Notes: a model not told the origin generated them from the sequence alone. 64,000 bases of DNA from Laceyella tengchongensis (GCF_900182735.1 NZ_FXTU01000001.1:496001-560000); one strand, 5' to 3'. Positions 16,154 through 25,147 are shown, counted from the stretch's first letter. Made by a program: numbers and translations.

Positions 16154-17908
16154 ATGCTCCGCAAAACAAAAATCGTATGTACAATCGGTCCGGCCAGTGA
16201 AGATGTGGCCACACTGAAAGAATTAATTTCCAATGGTATGAATGTGGCTCGCCTCAATTTCTCGCACGGTTCGTATGAAGAACATGGCAAACGCATCGAA
16301 AACATTCGCCAAGCGGCTGCTGAGCTCGGGCAAACGGTGGCGATTCTCTTGGACACCAAAGGGCCGGAGATCCGCACAGGCGAATTAAAAGATCCGTCAG
16401 TCGAATTGATTGCGGGCGAACAGATCATTTTAACTACTGAGCAGATTGAGGGAGACGCGAAAAGGATTTCCATCTCTTATGCCGGCCTGGCCGCCGATGT
16501 TCACCCCGGTTCGATTATTTTGATCGATGACGGCTTGATCGGTTTGCGAGTGGAGAGCGTAGAGGGCACGGAGATTACTTGCACCATTTTGAACGGGGGA
16601 ACGTTGAAAAGCCGCAAAGGGGTTAATGTGCCCGGTGTGAAAATCAATTTGCCCGGGATTACTGAAAAGGACGCCGCCGACATCCGCTTCGGTATTGAGC
16701 AAAAGGTGGATTTCATCGCGGCTTCGTTTGTGCGCAAACCGCAAGACGTGTTGGAAATCCGAGAAATTCTGGAAGAACACGGCGCTGACATTCAAATCAT
16801 CTCCAAGATCGAAAACCAAGAGGGTATAGACAATTTGGACGGGATTTTGGAAGTGAGCGATGGCTTGATGGTGGCTCGCGGTGATTTGGGAGTGGAAATC
16901 CCGGTGGAAGAGGTGCCCGTGGTTCAAAAAGAAGCGATCCGTAAGTGCAACCAATTGGGCAAACCGGTAATCACGGCTACGCAGATGTTGGACTCCATGC
17001 AACGCAATCCCCGTCCTACCCGCGCCGAAGCGAGTGACGTGGCTAATGCGATTCTGGATGGCACTGACGCGATCATGCTCTCAGGCGAAACCGCAGCAGG
17101 GAAATATCCAGTTGAGGCTGTCAGTACGATGGCCCGCATCGCCGTGCGGACAGAATCGACATTGCGCTATGAAGAGAATTTCAAGCAGAAGATGAGAGAG
17201 ATCGATTACACCATCACCGAATCACTCAGCCAAGCTGTGGTGCACACTGCACAAATGCTAAATTGTGCCGCGGTGCTGACGCCGACCGAATCCGGGTTTA
17301 CAGCACGGATGGTTTCCAAGTACCGTCCGCAAGTCCCGATTGTCGCGATTACGCGGAATCCAGATGTGGCCCGCAAATTGGCGCTCGTCTGGGGAGTATA
17401 TCCGCTGTTGGGTACGCGTGCTAACACCACGGATGAAATGTTCCACTCCACGATTGCTACCGCACTGGAGCATGGATTTGTCAACCAAGGAGACTTGGTT
17501 GTGATCACGGCAGGTGTGCCTGTCGGCAAATCCGGTACCACCAACCTGATGAAAGTGCATGTGATCGGCGGATTTTTGGCACGGGGGCAAGGTATAGGGA
17601 AACAGGTAGTTACCGGACCTGTCGTCACAGGGCGCACAGCAGCTGAGATCAACGAAAATATGGTGGATGGCGGCATCATCGTGGTGAAAGCTTCGGATAA
17701 AGAGATGATCGAATCCTTCAAACGGGCAGCGGCGGTCATCACGGAAGAGGGAGGGCTTACTTCTCATGCTGCGGTGGTCGGCGTAAGTTTGGGCGTGCCG
17801 GTCGTCGTAGGCGTAGAAAACGCATGTAAGCTACTTGCCAATGAAAAAGAAATTACGGTGAATGTGGATCGTGGCCATATCTATGCAGGCAAAGCCAATG
17901 TCCTGTAA
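16154..17908 (+). CDS. pyk: Pyruvate kinase with C-terminal PEP-utilizer domain
   Basis: 584 aa: the classical pyruvate kinase (about 1-475, with LDTKGPEIRTGEL, KIENQEGIDNLDGILEVSDGLMVARGDLGVE and MLSGETAAGKYP) plus the extra C-terminal domain of Bacillus/Geobacillus enzymes (about 490-584), which keeps the TSHAAVVG motif of PEP synthase-type phospho-histidine domains. Makes ATP and pyruvate from PEP. Last gene of pfkA-pyk; terminator directly after. Confidence 0.96.
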   Translation: MLRKTKIVCTIGPASEDVATLKELISNGMNVARLNFSHGSYEEHGKRIENIRQAAAELGQTVAILLDTKGPEIRTGELKDPSVELIAGEQIILTTEQIEGDAKRISISYAGLAADVHPGSIILIDDGLIGLRVESVEGTEITCTILNGGTLKSRKGVNVPGVKINLPGITEKDAADIRFGIEQKVDFIAASFVRKPQDVLEIREILEEHGADIQIISKIENQEGIDNLDGILEVSDGLMVARGDLGVEIPVEEVPVVQKEAIRKCNQLGKPVITATQMLDSMQRNPRPTRAEASDVANAILDGTDAIMLSGETAAGKYPVEAVSTMARIAVRTESTLRYEENFKQKMREIDYTITESLSQAVVHTAQMLNCAAVLTPTESGFTARMVSKYRPQVPIVAITRNPDVARKLALVWGVYPLLGTRANTTDEMFHSTIATALEHGFVNQGDLVVITAGVPVGKSGTTNLMKVHVIGGFLARGQGIGKQVVTGPVVTGRTAAEINENMVDGGIIVVKASDKEMIESFKRAAAVITEEGGLTSHAAVVGVSLGVPVVVGVENACKLLANEKEITVNVDRGHIYAGKANVL

Positions 17909-17910
17909 AG

Positions 17911-17945
17911 AAAAAAGCGCTGGAAGTGTCCAGCGCTTTTTCTTT
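17911..17945 (+). terminator. Terminator after pyk
   Basis: A-rich flank, stem GCGCTGG/CCAGCGC, loop AAGTGT, then a T run. Confidence 0.9.
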
Positions 17946-18397
17946 GGATCTTTTAGATGCAGGGCTTTATTGGTATATTGAATGTTAGAGTAACCGAAGT
18001 CGGGGATAAATCCACCAACGCAGTTTTCTGCGTATTTTCTTTCTTTTTCTGAGGTTCATGTGTTTGTCTCTCCTTTCGTTGCATCGTTTTTATTCAACGG
18101 TGTTGAGCGGCGGGATTAGCCGATGGCGAATCAACACGTGAAATATGGTATCCATCAACGAGTCATTCTCATTATGTGAGAAACGACTGCGGAATATGTG
18201 CGAGCTGAGCTATTGCTATTATAAAGAACAACTCGTTTTTTTAACAATGAGCCAAAAGTCATGGATTGTTAATAAAGTGTAATTTTAAACATTGAACCCA
18301 AGCGGCCTGGCGCTCGTTTTGTCCCCAGTTTCATTGAGGAAGAGACTCGCCACCGCATTCCATCCCAAAAAAGACCCAAAGCGTGGAGGTAGGAGAA
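17946..18397. other. Intergenic region pyk - thioesterase
   Basis: Besides the possible 24-aa minus-strand gene, this AT-richer stretch shows promoter-like sequence (for example TATTATAAAG near 18215-18226 and TTGTTAATAA near 18265) but no clear operator or RNA element. Confidence 0.4.
17985..18059 (-). CDS. Possible 24-aa cationic peptide
   Basis: Minus-strand frame ATG 18059 to TAA 17985 with a good SD (GAAAGGAGAG, about 9 nt upstream). The product is extremely basic: MNLRKRKKIRRKLR, then WWIYPRLRLL; about half the residues are Arg or Lys and two adjacent Trp sit mid-peptide. No family recognised. It is flanked by the pyk terminator and otherwise non-coding DNA. Could be a true mini-gene or chance. 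Confidence 0.4.
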   Translation of the reverse strand: MNLRKRKKIRRKLRWWIYPRLRLL

Positions 18398-18838
18398 ATG
18401 GCCAACTATGCAAATGTGAGCGAGACCAAGATCCGGGTTCGTTATCAAGAAACAGACCAGATGGGAGTCGTGTATCATGCCAATTATTTGACGTGGTTTG
18501 AGGTCGGCCGAACGGAGTGGATTCGTTCATATGGGATATCCTATCAACAAATGGAACAAAAAGGATTGTTGCTTCCCGTTGTAGACATCCACTGTAAGTA
18601 TATGCATCCAGCCAGATATGATGACGAAGTGATTGTTCGTACTTCGATTGCCGACTTGTCCGGTGGGAAAATCGCGTTTAAGTACGACGTGGTTCACGCG
18701 GAGACGGAGACGGTGCTATGTAAGGGGAGTTCCGTGCATTTATGGGTGAATAAAGAGATGAAAAGAGTGAATTTGAAGCAGGCGTATCCAGAGTTGTATA
18801 GGACGCTTGAACAGATTTTCTCGGTAGAAAGAGGATGA
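18398..18838 (+). CDS. YbgC-type acyl-CoA thioesterase (4HBT)
   Basis: 146-aa hotdog-fold thioesterase. The active-site block RYQETDQMGVVYHANYLTWFE (split as seen: Asp20, His27) is the 4HBT signature. Likely hydrolyses short acyl-CoA or acyl-ACP; substrate not predictable. The ATG at 18398 follows GGAGGTAGGAG; the GTG at 18383 lies within that SD region. Its stop overlaps the fxsA start (ATGA). Confidence 0.85.
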   Translation: MANYANVSETKIRVRYQETDQMGVVYHANYLTWFEVGRTEWIRSYGISYQQMEQKGLLLPVVDIHCKYMHPARYDDEVIVRTSIADLSGGKIAFKYDVVHAETETVLCKGSSVHLWVNKEMKRVNLKQAYPELYRTLEQIFSVERG

Positions 18839-19236
18839 GGTACGTGTTTTGGTTGATTTTGGGATTGATCATCGTAGTTCCAGCTATTGAACTGTGGGGG
18901 ATGATAACGGTTGGTCAGTGGATCGGACCTTGGCCGACGGTATTTTTGGTAATTGCCACGGGCGTACTCGGTAGCTATTTGGCGAGGAGGGAAGGGTGGC
19001 AAACATACCGGTTGGCTCAATTGCAATTGCAAAAAGGTGAGCTGCCGGGCGAAGCGCTCTTGGATGGAGCATGCATTTTGGCGGGGGCGGTATTATTGAT
19101 CACCCCGGGGTTCTTTTCGGATATCGCCGGGTTTGTGCTGGTTTTTCCATACACGCGTACATTTGTGAAAATCTTTCTCAAAAAATGGATTCAAAAGAAA
19201 TTAGCTCGTGGTGACTGGCACATCAGACGTTGGTGA
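18835..19236 (+). CDS. FxsA family membrane protein
   Basis: 133 aa, three to four hydrophobic segments, with the FxsA pattern (PAIELWGMITVGQWIGPWPTVFLVI in pieces, GSYLARREGWQTYR, GALLITPGFFSD-like LITPGFFSDIAGF). FxsA overproduction relieves phage T7 exclusion by F in E. coli; the normal role is unclear. Coupled by a 4-nt overlap to the thioesterase gene. Equivalent of B. subtilis YtzA by position. Confidence 0.85.
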   Translation: MRYVFWLILGLIIVVPAIELWGMITVGQWIGPWPTVFLVIATGVLGSYLARREGWQTYRLAQLQLQKGELPGEALLDGACILAGAVLLITPGFFSDIAGFVLVFPYTRTFVKIFLKKWIQKKLARGDWHIRRW

Positions 19237-19246
19237 TAATATGAAC

Positions 19247-19290
19247 GCAGCTCTTGGCCAAATCCGCTCCAAAGCGGTGCCAAGAGCTGC
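19247..19290. terminator. Long hairpin between fxsA and ytvI
   Basis: 12-bp perfect stem GCAGCTCTTGGC/GCCAAGAGCTGC enclosing a second 5-bp hairpin (CCGCT/AGCGG). It lies between converging genes; no T tract, so strength is uncertain. Confidence 0.65.
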
Positions 19291-19318
19291 AACTGATATA
19301 TTCCCGGCTTGATCAATG

Positions 19319-20455
19319 CTATGGGATATTGGTTTTTGGTGCTCCGATAATATATCTCCAGATGTCCCGTAACACGTTGGTACGATGGAGAGCCAAGCCT
19401 AACACCACGGTCACCGGCCCAATGATCAATCCGATGATCCCGAAAAGTTTCAGACCGACAAACAAGGAGATCAGGGTGAGCAATGGGTCGATGCCCACGT
19501 TGCTGGCGACCAATTTGGGCTCTAAGAACTGGCGAATAATGATGATGACCGCATAGACGATGCTCAAGCCAGTGGCCAATTGGATGTTTCCGATCAGGAA
19601 CAGATAAATGACCCAAGGCACCAACACGGCGCCGACGCCCAGATAGGGCAACAGATCCACCAACCCGATAATGAACGCCATGGTGAATGCGTACGGCACT
19701 TGCAAGATCATCAGCCCGGCAAACATGATGACAGCGGTGATGGAGATCAAGGTGAGCTGAGCTCTGACAAAGCCGAACAGCGCTTTTTTCAAATCCGTTG
19801 AGATCAGGCTGGCCGTTTTTTGGAAATGCTCAGGAACCCAGACTAACAGATTGCGGCTTAGCCGGGGCCAATCGAGCGAGATGAAGAAAGCGGCCAACGT
19901 GATAAAGACCAACACGGTGATGTAATAAGGCAAGTCCCCGAGGAACCGGCCGATGGCTGCTACGATCTCGGTGATCGACTCTGTCCCTTTGTTAGCGATG
20001 ATGCCGATGTTCTCTTGGATGCTCTGGGAGATGCGTTGCTGGTGTTCCGGATTTTTCTCCAGATATGCTTGGACGCTCTCAATCAAGCGGCTGACACCGG
20101 TGGTTTCTTTTGTGAAGGTGTCTACAAACAGATTGCCCGCCTTATTCAGAAACGCGGGGAGAAAATCGGCCAGATGGGTTAGTTCTACAACCAACTCCGC
20201 GATGATAAAAATCAGTAGCGACAGAAGTGAAGTGAGCAATAAGAATAGGATGAGTGTAACGCCGGCCCAGCGCGGAAGGCGTACTCGACGCTCAAGCCAT
20301 TTCACCATGGGTTCAATCATCAGGGCGATGAGCCAGCCCAACACAAACGGATAAAGGAGCGGGAGCAAAAAGGACAATATGTAAAAAGCGGCCACAATTG
20401 AGGCTAAGACGATCAGTGCACGTGCGATAGGCCCCAACCAGGCGGGAAATAACAT
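19319..20455 (-). CDS. ytvI: YtvI, AI-2E transporter-like permease
   Basis: 378-aa membrane protein of the AI-2E/YtvI family (PF01594 type): about eight hydrophobic helices, a polar central region (about 115-190) and the family motif in GLVDLLPYLGVGAVLVPW. Members move sodium, small signals or remain unknown. I take ATG 20455 (MLFPAWLGPIA) because GGGAGGTT lies 7 nt upstream; the longer frame overlaps that SD. Neighbourhood agrees with B. subtilis ytvI. Confidence 0.88.
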   Translation of the reverse strand: MLFPAWLGPIARALIVLASIVAAFYILSFLLPLLYPFVLGWLIALMIEPMVKWLERRVRLPRWAGVTLILFLLLTSLLSLLIFIIAELVVELTHLADFLPAFLNKAGNLFVDTFTKETTGVSRLIESVQAYLEKNPEHQQRISQSIQENIGIIANKGTESITEIVAAIGRFLGDLPYYITVLVFITLAAFFISLDWPRLSRNLLVWVPEHFQKTASLISTDLKKALFGFVRAQLTLISITAVIMFAGLMILQVPYAFTMAFIIGLVDLLPYLGVGAVLVPWVIYLFLIGNIQLATGLSIVYAVIIIIRQFLEPKLVASNVGIDPLLTLISLFVGLKLFGIIGLIIGPVTVVLGLALHRTNVLRDIWRYIIGAPKTNIP

Positions 20456-20595
20456 GGAATAACCTCCCATCAGCTAAAATCCGTTTTAGGTTCCCAATAA
20501 TTATACCATTTTTTAGCGAAACCAAAAGACGGCCGCACATCAGGCTGTGTGAGAACGGCGAATTCAGTTTAGTGGCGCCGTAATTGATTGATTAA

Positions 20596-20724
20596 GATGT
20601 GTCTGGCAAATCAAGTTGGTGGGGAAGAAACGGCGGAAAAACCTTTTCTCGAGGAGCGCCGATGCACAAGTGAAGCGAATGAGAAAAGGGTTTTGGAGCC
20701 GCTGGCCTATTCATCAGACACGCC
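20596..20724. repeat. MITE-like hairpin repeat, copy 1
   Basis: 129-bp element with imperfect terminal inverted repeats: left end has GTGTCTGGCAAAT, right end reads, in reverse complement, GGCGTGTCTGATGAAT. An inner pair (AAAACC-TTTTCTC / GAGAAAAGGGTTTT) makes it a long imperfect hairpin. A shorter relative with the same ends is at 46832. No transposase frame. See finding. Confidence 0.5.
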
Positions 20725-21082
20725 CTAGACAGACTTTAACAAAGCAATGGCTTCGTTCGAAATAAATAAAAACACATTATGTGCGAATTTGTTCAATTTA
20801 TGTTAAAATAAAAACGACAAGAAGAATGGGCACATATCCCGCTTCATACGCTAATCATCATCATGTTTAATCTTGCACTAAAACGTGAATATATTTACAG
20901 CGTTTGGAAATTTGCGGGAATTAAATTTGTGTGAGTGAGAACAAGCGTGTTCTTTTAGCCGCCAGTCATCTGTGTTGCCCGTCACAGAATGACGATTCAT
21001 TCATTCCTCTGCTTTACAAAAGAATATCTGTTATTAATGTTGTGCCCTTTCATATAGAAATCTAATAAGAGGAGCGATAGTG
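20725..21082. promoter_or_regulatory. citZ upstream region
   Basis: AT-rich control region. Visible: CACATTATGTG palindrome (20774-20784) just before an extended -10 (TGT-TAAAAT, 20805-20810); a 16-bp palindrome AGAACAAGCGTGTTCT (20938-20953) followed by TTT; and a second possible promoter TTTACA, 16 nt, TAATGT (21013-21040). Which promoter works is not decidable from sequence alone. Confidence 0.45.
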
Positions 21083-22198
21083 ATGACGATTGCTAAAGGT
21101 TTAGAGGGTGTTGTTGCTTGTACTTCCGCAGTCAGTTCCATTATTGACGGAGTACTTACCTACCGGGGCTATAACATCGATGATTTGGCCGATCACGCTT
21201 CTTTTGAAGAAGTCGCCCATCTGCTGTGGTACGGTCATTTGCCGAACCATGCTGAATTGGAAGCACTGAAAAGCGAGCTGGCCCGCCATGCCAACATCCC
21301 GGATGAATTGCATCAATTGTTGAAAATCAATGTCAACAATGCTCATCCGATGTCTGTGCTTAGAACGGCCGTATCCGCGCTGGCCCTATATGATGAGGAA
21401 GCGGAAGACAACAGCCTTGAGGCGAATCAGCGCAAAGCAATCAAATTAACTGCGAAAATTCCTACAATTGTAACCGCTTTTGCGCGCATTAGACAAGGGC
21501 TGGAACCAGTGGCGCCAAAGCCGGAGCTCGGATTCGCGGCCAACTTCCTCTACATGCTGAACGGGCAAGAACCTTCCGATGTGGCAACCAAGGCGTTTGA
21601 CAAGGCGCTCGTGTTGCACGCCGACCATGAGTTAAACGCTTCCACATTCGCCGCCCGCGTGACCACGGGTACCTTGTCCGATATTTATTCAGCGATCACC
21701 ACTGCGATCGGCACACTGAAGGGGCCATTGCATGGCGGCGCCAACGAGCAAGTGATGGTGACGCTGGAGTCGATCGGTTCGTTGGAGAACATCGCTTCGT
21801 CCATTCAACAAAAATTAGACAATAAAGAAAAAATCATGGGCTTTGGGCACCGCGTATATAAAGACGGCGACCCACGCGCCAAACATTTACGCGAAATGTC
21901 CCGCCAACTGGCAAATCAGACGGGCAATAAACTCTGGTACGAAATGTCAGTGGAAATCGAAAAAATCGTTGTGGATAAAAAGGGCATCAAACCCAACGTG
22001 GATTTCTATTCCGCTTCTGTGTACACTTATTTGGGCATTCCGCGGGATCTGTTCACCCCGATTTTCGCTATGAGCCGGGTGACGGGCTGGACCGCGCAAG
22101 TGTTGGAGCAATACGCCGACAACCGCCTCATCCGTCCGCGTGCGGAGTATATAGGGAAAACGAATCAAGCATATGTTCCAATCGACCAAAGAAAGTGA
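21083..22198 (+). CDS. citZ: Citrate synthase
   Basis: 371-aa short (Gram-positive type) citrate synthase, entry step of the TCA cycle. Active-site blocks: PLHGGANEQV, MGFGHRVYKDGDPRAK and the C-terminal Asp/Arg region NVDFYSASVYTYLGIP and RPRAEYIG. ATG 21083 chosen over GTG 21080 from GAGGAG spacing. First gene of citZ-icd-mdh, with a long control region upstream. Confidence 0.96.
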   Translation: MTIAKGLEGVVACTSAVSSIIDGVLTYRGYNIDDLADHASFEEVAHLLWYGHLPNHAELEALKSELARHANIPDELHQLLKINVNNAHPMSVLRTAVSALALYDEEAEDNSLEANQRKAIKLTAKIPTIVTAFARIRQGLEPVAPKPELGFAANFLYMLNGQEPSDVATKAFDKALVLHADHELNASTFAARVTTGTLSDIYSAITTAIGTLKGPLHGGANEQVMVTLESIGSLENIASSIQQKLDNKEKIMGFGHRVYKDGDPRAKHLREMSRQLANQTGNKLWYEMSVEIEKIVVDKKGIKPNVDFYSASVYTYLGIPRDLFTPIFAMSRVTGWTAQVLEQYADNRLIRPRAEYIGKTNQAYVPIDQRK

Positions 22199-22211
22199 AA
22201 TCGTATACAAT

Positions 22212-22243
22212 GGGGAGAGGGGCGATTGATCCCGCTCCCTTTG
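22212..22243 (+). terminator. Partial terminator between citZ and icd
   Basis: GGGAG-A-GGGG paired with CCCGCTCCC and followed by TTTG. It may lower read-through into icd. Confidence 0.45.
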
Positions 22244-22286
22244 TCCATCTAGGCTCGTGATAAATAAAAAGGGGTGTTATGATTCC

Positions 22287-23582
22287 ATGGCGCAATTTAA
22301 AAATCTTGTAGCTCCTGCACACGGGGAAAAAATAACGGTAGAAGGCGGCAAATTGAACGTACCAGATCGCCCGATCATTCCATTCATTGAAGGGGATGGC
22401 ACCGGTCCGGATATTTGGCGTGCTGCTAAACGGGTTCTCGATTCCGCAGTCGAAAAAGCATATAATGGAAAGAAAGAGATTGCCTGGTTTGAAGTGTTTG
22501 CCGGAGAGAAAGCGTACAACCAATTCGGCGAATGGTTGCCAGAAGATACGCTTGAAGCTGTGCGCGAATATTTGGTAGCGATCAAAGGGCCGCTCACGAC
22601 GCCAGTTGGCGGAGGTATCCGCTCTTTGAATGTGGCTTTGCGCCAAGAGTTGGATCTGTATGTGTGCTTGCGCCCCGTCCGTTATTTCGAAGGGGTTCCT
22701 TCTCCAGTGAAACGGCCGCAAGATGTGGACATGGTTATCTTCCGTGAAAACTCCGAAGACATTTATGCCGGTATTGAGTGGGAAGCCGGATCGGAGGAAG
22801 TGAAGAAAGTGGTTCGTTTCCTGCAGGAGGAAATGGGCGTGAAGAAGATTCGCTTCCCTGAAACCTCTGGCATCGGTATCAAACCTGTGTCGAGCGAAGG
22901 GACAGAGCGTCTGGTGAAAGCGGCGATCGAGTATGCGATTCGCCACAAGCGCAAAAGCGTGACCTTGGTACATAAAGGAAACATTATGAAGTTTACCGAA
23001 GGGGCGTTTAAAAACTGGGGCTATGAAGTGGCCGAGCGGGATTACAAAGACTATGTGTTCACTTGGGCTCAATATGACCGCATCAAGGCTGAACAAGGCA
23101 CCGAAGCGGCAGATCAAGCGCAGGCGGCTGCGATTGAAGCGGGCAAGATTATCGTGAAAGACGTGATTGCCGACGCATTCCTGCAACAAATCCTGACCCG
23201 ACCGGCTGAATACGATGTGATCGCCACCCTGAACCTCAACGGAGACTATGTGTCCGATGCGCTGGCGGCACAAGTGGGCGGCATTGGTATCGCGCCGGGA
23301 GCCAATATCAACTATGTGTCGGGGCACGCCATCTTTGAAGCAACCCATGGAACCGCCCCCAAATACGCAGGCTTGGACAAAGTGAATCCAGGTTCTGTGA
23401 TTCTCTCTGGCGTCCTCATGCTGGAACATCTCGGTTGGCAAGAAGCGGCTGACCTGATCTATCAAGCGATGAGCAAAACGATTACAGATAAAACGGTAAC
23501 GTATGACTTCGCCCGCTTGATGGATGGGGCTACGGAAGTGAAATGCTCCGAGTTTGCCGACCATCTGATCAAAAATATGTAA
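22287..23582 (+). CDS. icd: Isocitrate dehydrogenase (NADP)
   Basis: 431-aa NADP-type isocitrate dehydrogenase (isocitrate to 2-oxoglutarate). Signatures: IPFIEGDGTGPDIW, the substrate loop TTPVGGGIRSLNVALRQ with the Ser used for phospho-control in enterics, and NLNGDYVSDALAAQVGGIGIAPG plus FEATHGTAPKYAG for cofactor and metal. ATG 22287 (MAQFKNL) follows AAAAGGGGTG; the longer frame starts before the SD. Confidence 0.95.
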   Translation: MAQFKNLVAPAHGEKITVEGGKLNVPDRPIIPFIEGDGTGPDIWRAAKRVLDSAVEKAYNGKKEIAWFEVFAGEKAYNQFGEWLPEDTLEAVREYLVAIKGPLTTPVGGGIRSLNVALRQELDLYVCLRPVRYFEGVPSPVKRPQDVDMVIFRENSEDIYAGIEWEAGSEEVKKVVRFLQEEMGVKKIRFPETSGIGIKPVSSEGTERLVKAAIEYAIRHKRKSVTLVHKGNIMKFTEGAFKNWGYEVAERDYKDYVFTWAQYDRIKAEQGTEAADQAQAAAIEAGKIIVKDVIADAFLQQILTRPAEYDVIATLNLNGDYVSDALAAQVGGIGIAPGANINYVSGHAIFEATHGTAPKYAGLDKVNPGSVILSGVLMLEHLGWQEAADLIYQAMSKTITDKTVTYDFARLMDGATEVKCSEFADHLIKNM

Positions 23583-23603
23583 TAGAATCAGGAGGCAATG
23601 ACT

Positions 23604-24542
23604 ATGGCTATCCGTCGTAGGAAAATAACTGTGGTAGGCGCTGGCTTCACCGGAAGCACAACAGCATTGATGCTGGCGCAAAAAGAACTGGGTGACATCG
23701 TGTTGGTGGACATTCCGCAAGCCGAAGACCCAACCAAAGGCAAAGCGTTGGACATGTTGGAAGCAAGTCCTGTGCAAGGATTTGACGCCAACATCATCGG
23801 TACGAGCAATTATGAGGACACCAAGGGGTCTGATATCGTGATCATCACTGCTGGCTTGCCCCGCAAACCGGGTATGAGCCGCGATGACTTGGTGACCACC
23901 AATGCGAAGATCGTCCGTTCTGTGACGGAGCAGGTCGTCAAGTATTCCCCGGAGTGTATCATCATTGTGTTGTCCAATCCGGTCGATGCGATGGTGTATG
24001 AGGCGTACCGCACTTCCGGCTTCCCCAAAAACCGCGTGATTGGGCAATCCGGTGTGTTAGACACAGCCCGCTTCCGCACGTTTGTGGCGCAAGAGTTGAA
24101 TGTGTCCGTTGAAGACGTGACCGGCTTTGTGCTGGGGGGACATGGCGATGATATGGTTCCGCTCATCCGTTACTCTTACGCCGGAGGCATTCCGTTGCAA
24201 CACCTGATTCCGCAAGAGCGGCTCGACGCGATCATCGAGCGCACACGCAAAGGAGGCGGCGAAATCGTCAACCTCCTGAAAACGGGTAGTGCTTATTATG
24301 CGCCGGCCGCATCCTTGGTGCAAATGACCGAAGCGATCCTCAAAGATAAAAAGCGGATTCTGCCCGCCGTGGCGTACTTGGAAGGGGAGTATGGCTATAC
24401 CGACCTCTTTCTCGGTGTGCCGACCATTCTGGGCGGAAACGGCTTAGAAAAGGTTATCGAGCTGGAACTGACCAAAGAGGAAAAAGCGGCGTTGGATCGT
24501 TCGGCCGAATCTGTACGCAACGTCATGAAAGTATTAAAATAA
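23604..24542 (+). CDS. mdh: Malate dehydrogenase
   Basis: 312-aa LDH-like malate dehydrogenase (malate to oxaloacetate, NAD). Rossmann motif VVGAGFTGSTTA, LDMLEASPVQGFDA, substrate Arg loop ARKPGMSRDDL-like LPRKPGMSRDDL, and catalytic His in VLGGHGDDMVPL. Second ATG (23604) preferred: AGGAGG is 8 nt upstream and the length then equals B. subtilis Mdh. Third gene of the TCA operon. Confidence 0.96.
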   Translation: MAIRRRKITVVGAGFTGSTTALMLAQKELGDIVLVDIPQAEDPTKGKALDMLEASPVQGFDANIIGTSNYEDTKGSDIVIITAGLPRKPGMSRDDLVTTNAKIVRSVTEQVVKYSPECIIIVLSNPVDAMVYEAYRTSGFPKNRVIGQSGVLDTARFRTFVAQELNVSVEDVTGFVLGGHGDDMVPLIRYSYAGGIPLQHLIPQERLDAIIERTRKGGGEIVNLLKTGSAYYAPAASLVQMTEAILKDKKRILPAVAYLEGEYGYTDLFLGVPTILGGNGLEKVIELELTKEEKAALDRSAESVRNVMKVLK

Positions 24543-24561
24543 TAACCACAGGCGACATCAT

Positions 24562-24581
24562 GCCCGGGAACTTTCCCGGGC
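24562..24581 (+). terminator. GC-rich hairpin after mdh
   Basis: Near-perfect GCCCGGGA/TCCCGGGC with a very short loop; only a weak T-rich tail (TATTTG). Confidence 0.5.
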
Positions 24582-24662
24582 GTATTTGACCAAATTGTAT
24601 ATGGAAGATTGAGAAAATACGGCAAAATGAAAGCGGATACACCAGTGAAAGGGGTTGCCAAC

Positions 24663-25136
24663 TTGCGTTTAAGAGATATGAAATCCCAAGGGAAAACATA
24701 TGAAACATTGATGTTAGGGGAACGGATAGAGGAAAGCAAAACGGTAGAGCGGCGCGATGTGTTTTCGTATCTCGGATCGGCGGATGACTTGAACCCGTTG
24801 TTTTCGCAGAGTGCTTACGCTGAGCGCACTGAATTCGAACAGGTAGTCGTGCCGCCGAGCCTGCTCGTCAACTGGTTTTCCGCCTTGGTGTCAATGAAAT
24901 TGCCTGGTCCGGGAAGCTTGGTACAATCCATGCAGTTTGATTTTCCAGCTCCCTTGTTTATCCAGGAAGAAGTGGTATTAATGTTGGAAATTAGCGACAA
25001 ACTAGATCATGACAAGAAAGTCAAGTTGGTGGCCAAGGGGATGAGCGGGGACAAGATTGTGGCGGAAGGGGAACTGGTGGTTTGTCCGCCGCGGCCGTTG
25101 AAACCGTTGTTCAAAGATGCATTTGAAAATTTCTAG
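24663..25136 (+). CDS. MaoC-like dehydratase domain protein
   Basis: 157-aa hotdog protein of the MaoC/(R)-enoyl-CoA hydratase type. The hydratase segment is modified here (SADDLNPLFSQSAYAERTEF, where Asp and a His are expected; His is replaced by Phe/Ser in this stretch), so activity is uncertain. Start TTG 24663, 8 nt after AAAGGGG; the longer frame begins before the SD. Similar genes sit between mdh and phoP in related bacteria as I recall. A strong terminator follows. Confidence 0.7.
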   Translation: MRLRDMKSQGKTYETLMLGERIEESKTVERRDVFSYLGSADDLNPLFSQSAYAERTEFEQVVVPPSLLVNWFSALVSMKLPGPGSLVQSMQFDFPAPLFIQEEVVLMLEISDKLDHDKKVKLVAKGMSGDKIVAEGELVVCPPRPLKPLFKDAFENF

Positions 25137-25147
25137 TAGGTTTTTTG

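Noticed and set aside
15259..16473. 404-codon minus-strand frame across pfkA and pyk
   Set aside because: Antisense to two conserved glycolytic genes, no SD or family.
22128..24047. Very long open frame on the minus strand opposite citZ, icd and mdh (639 codons)
   Set aside because: It mirrors three conserved genes, has no SD and a low-complexity His/Arg-rich product; it is a codon-usage shadow.
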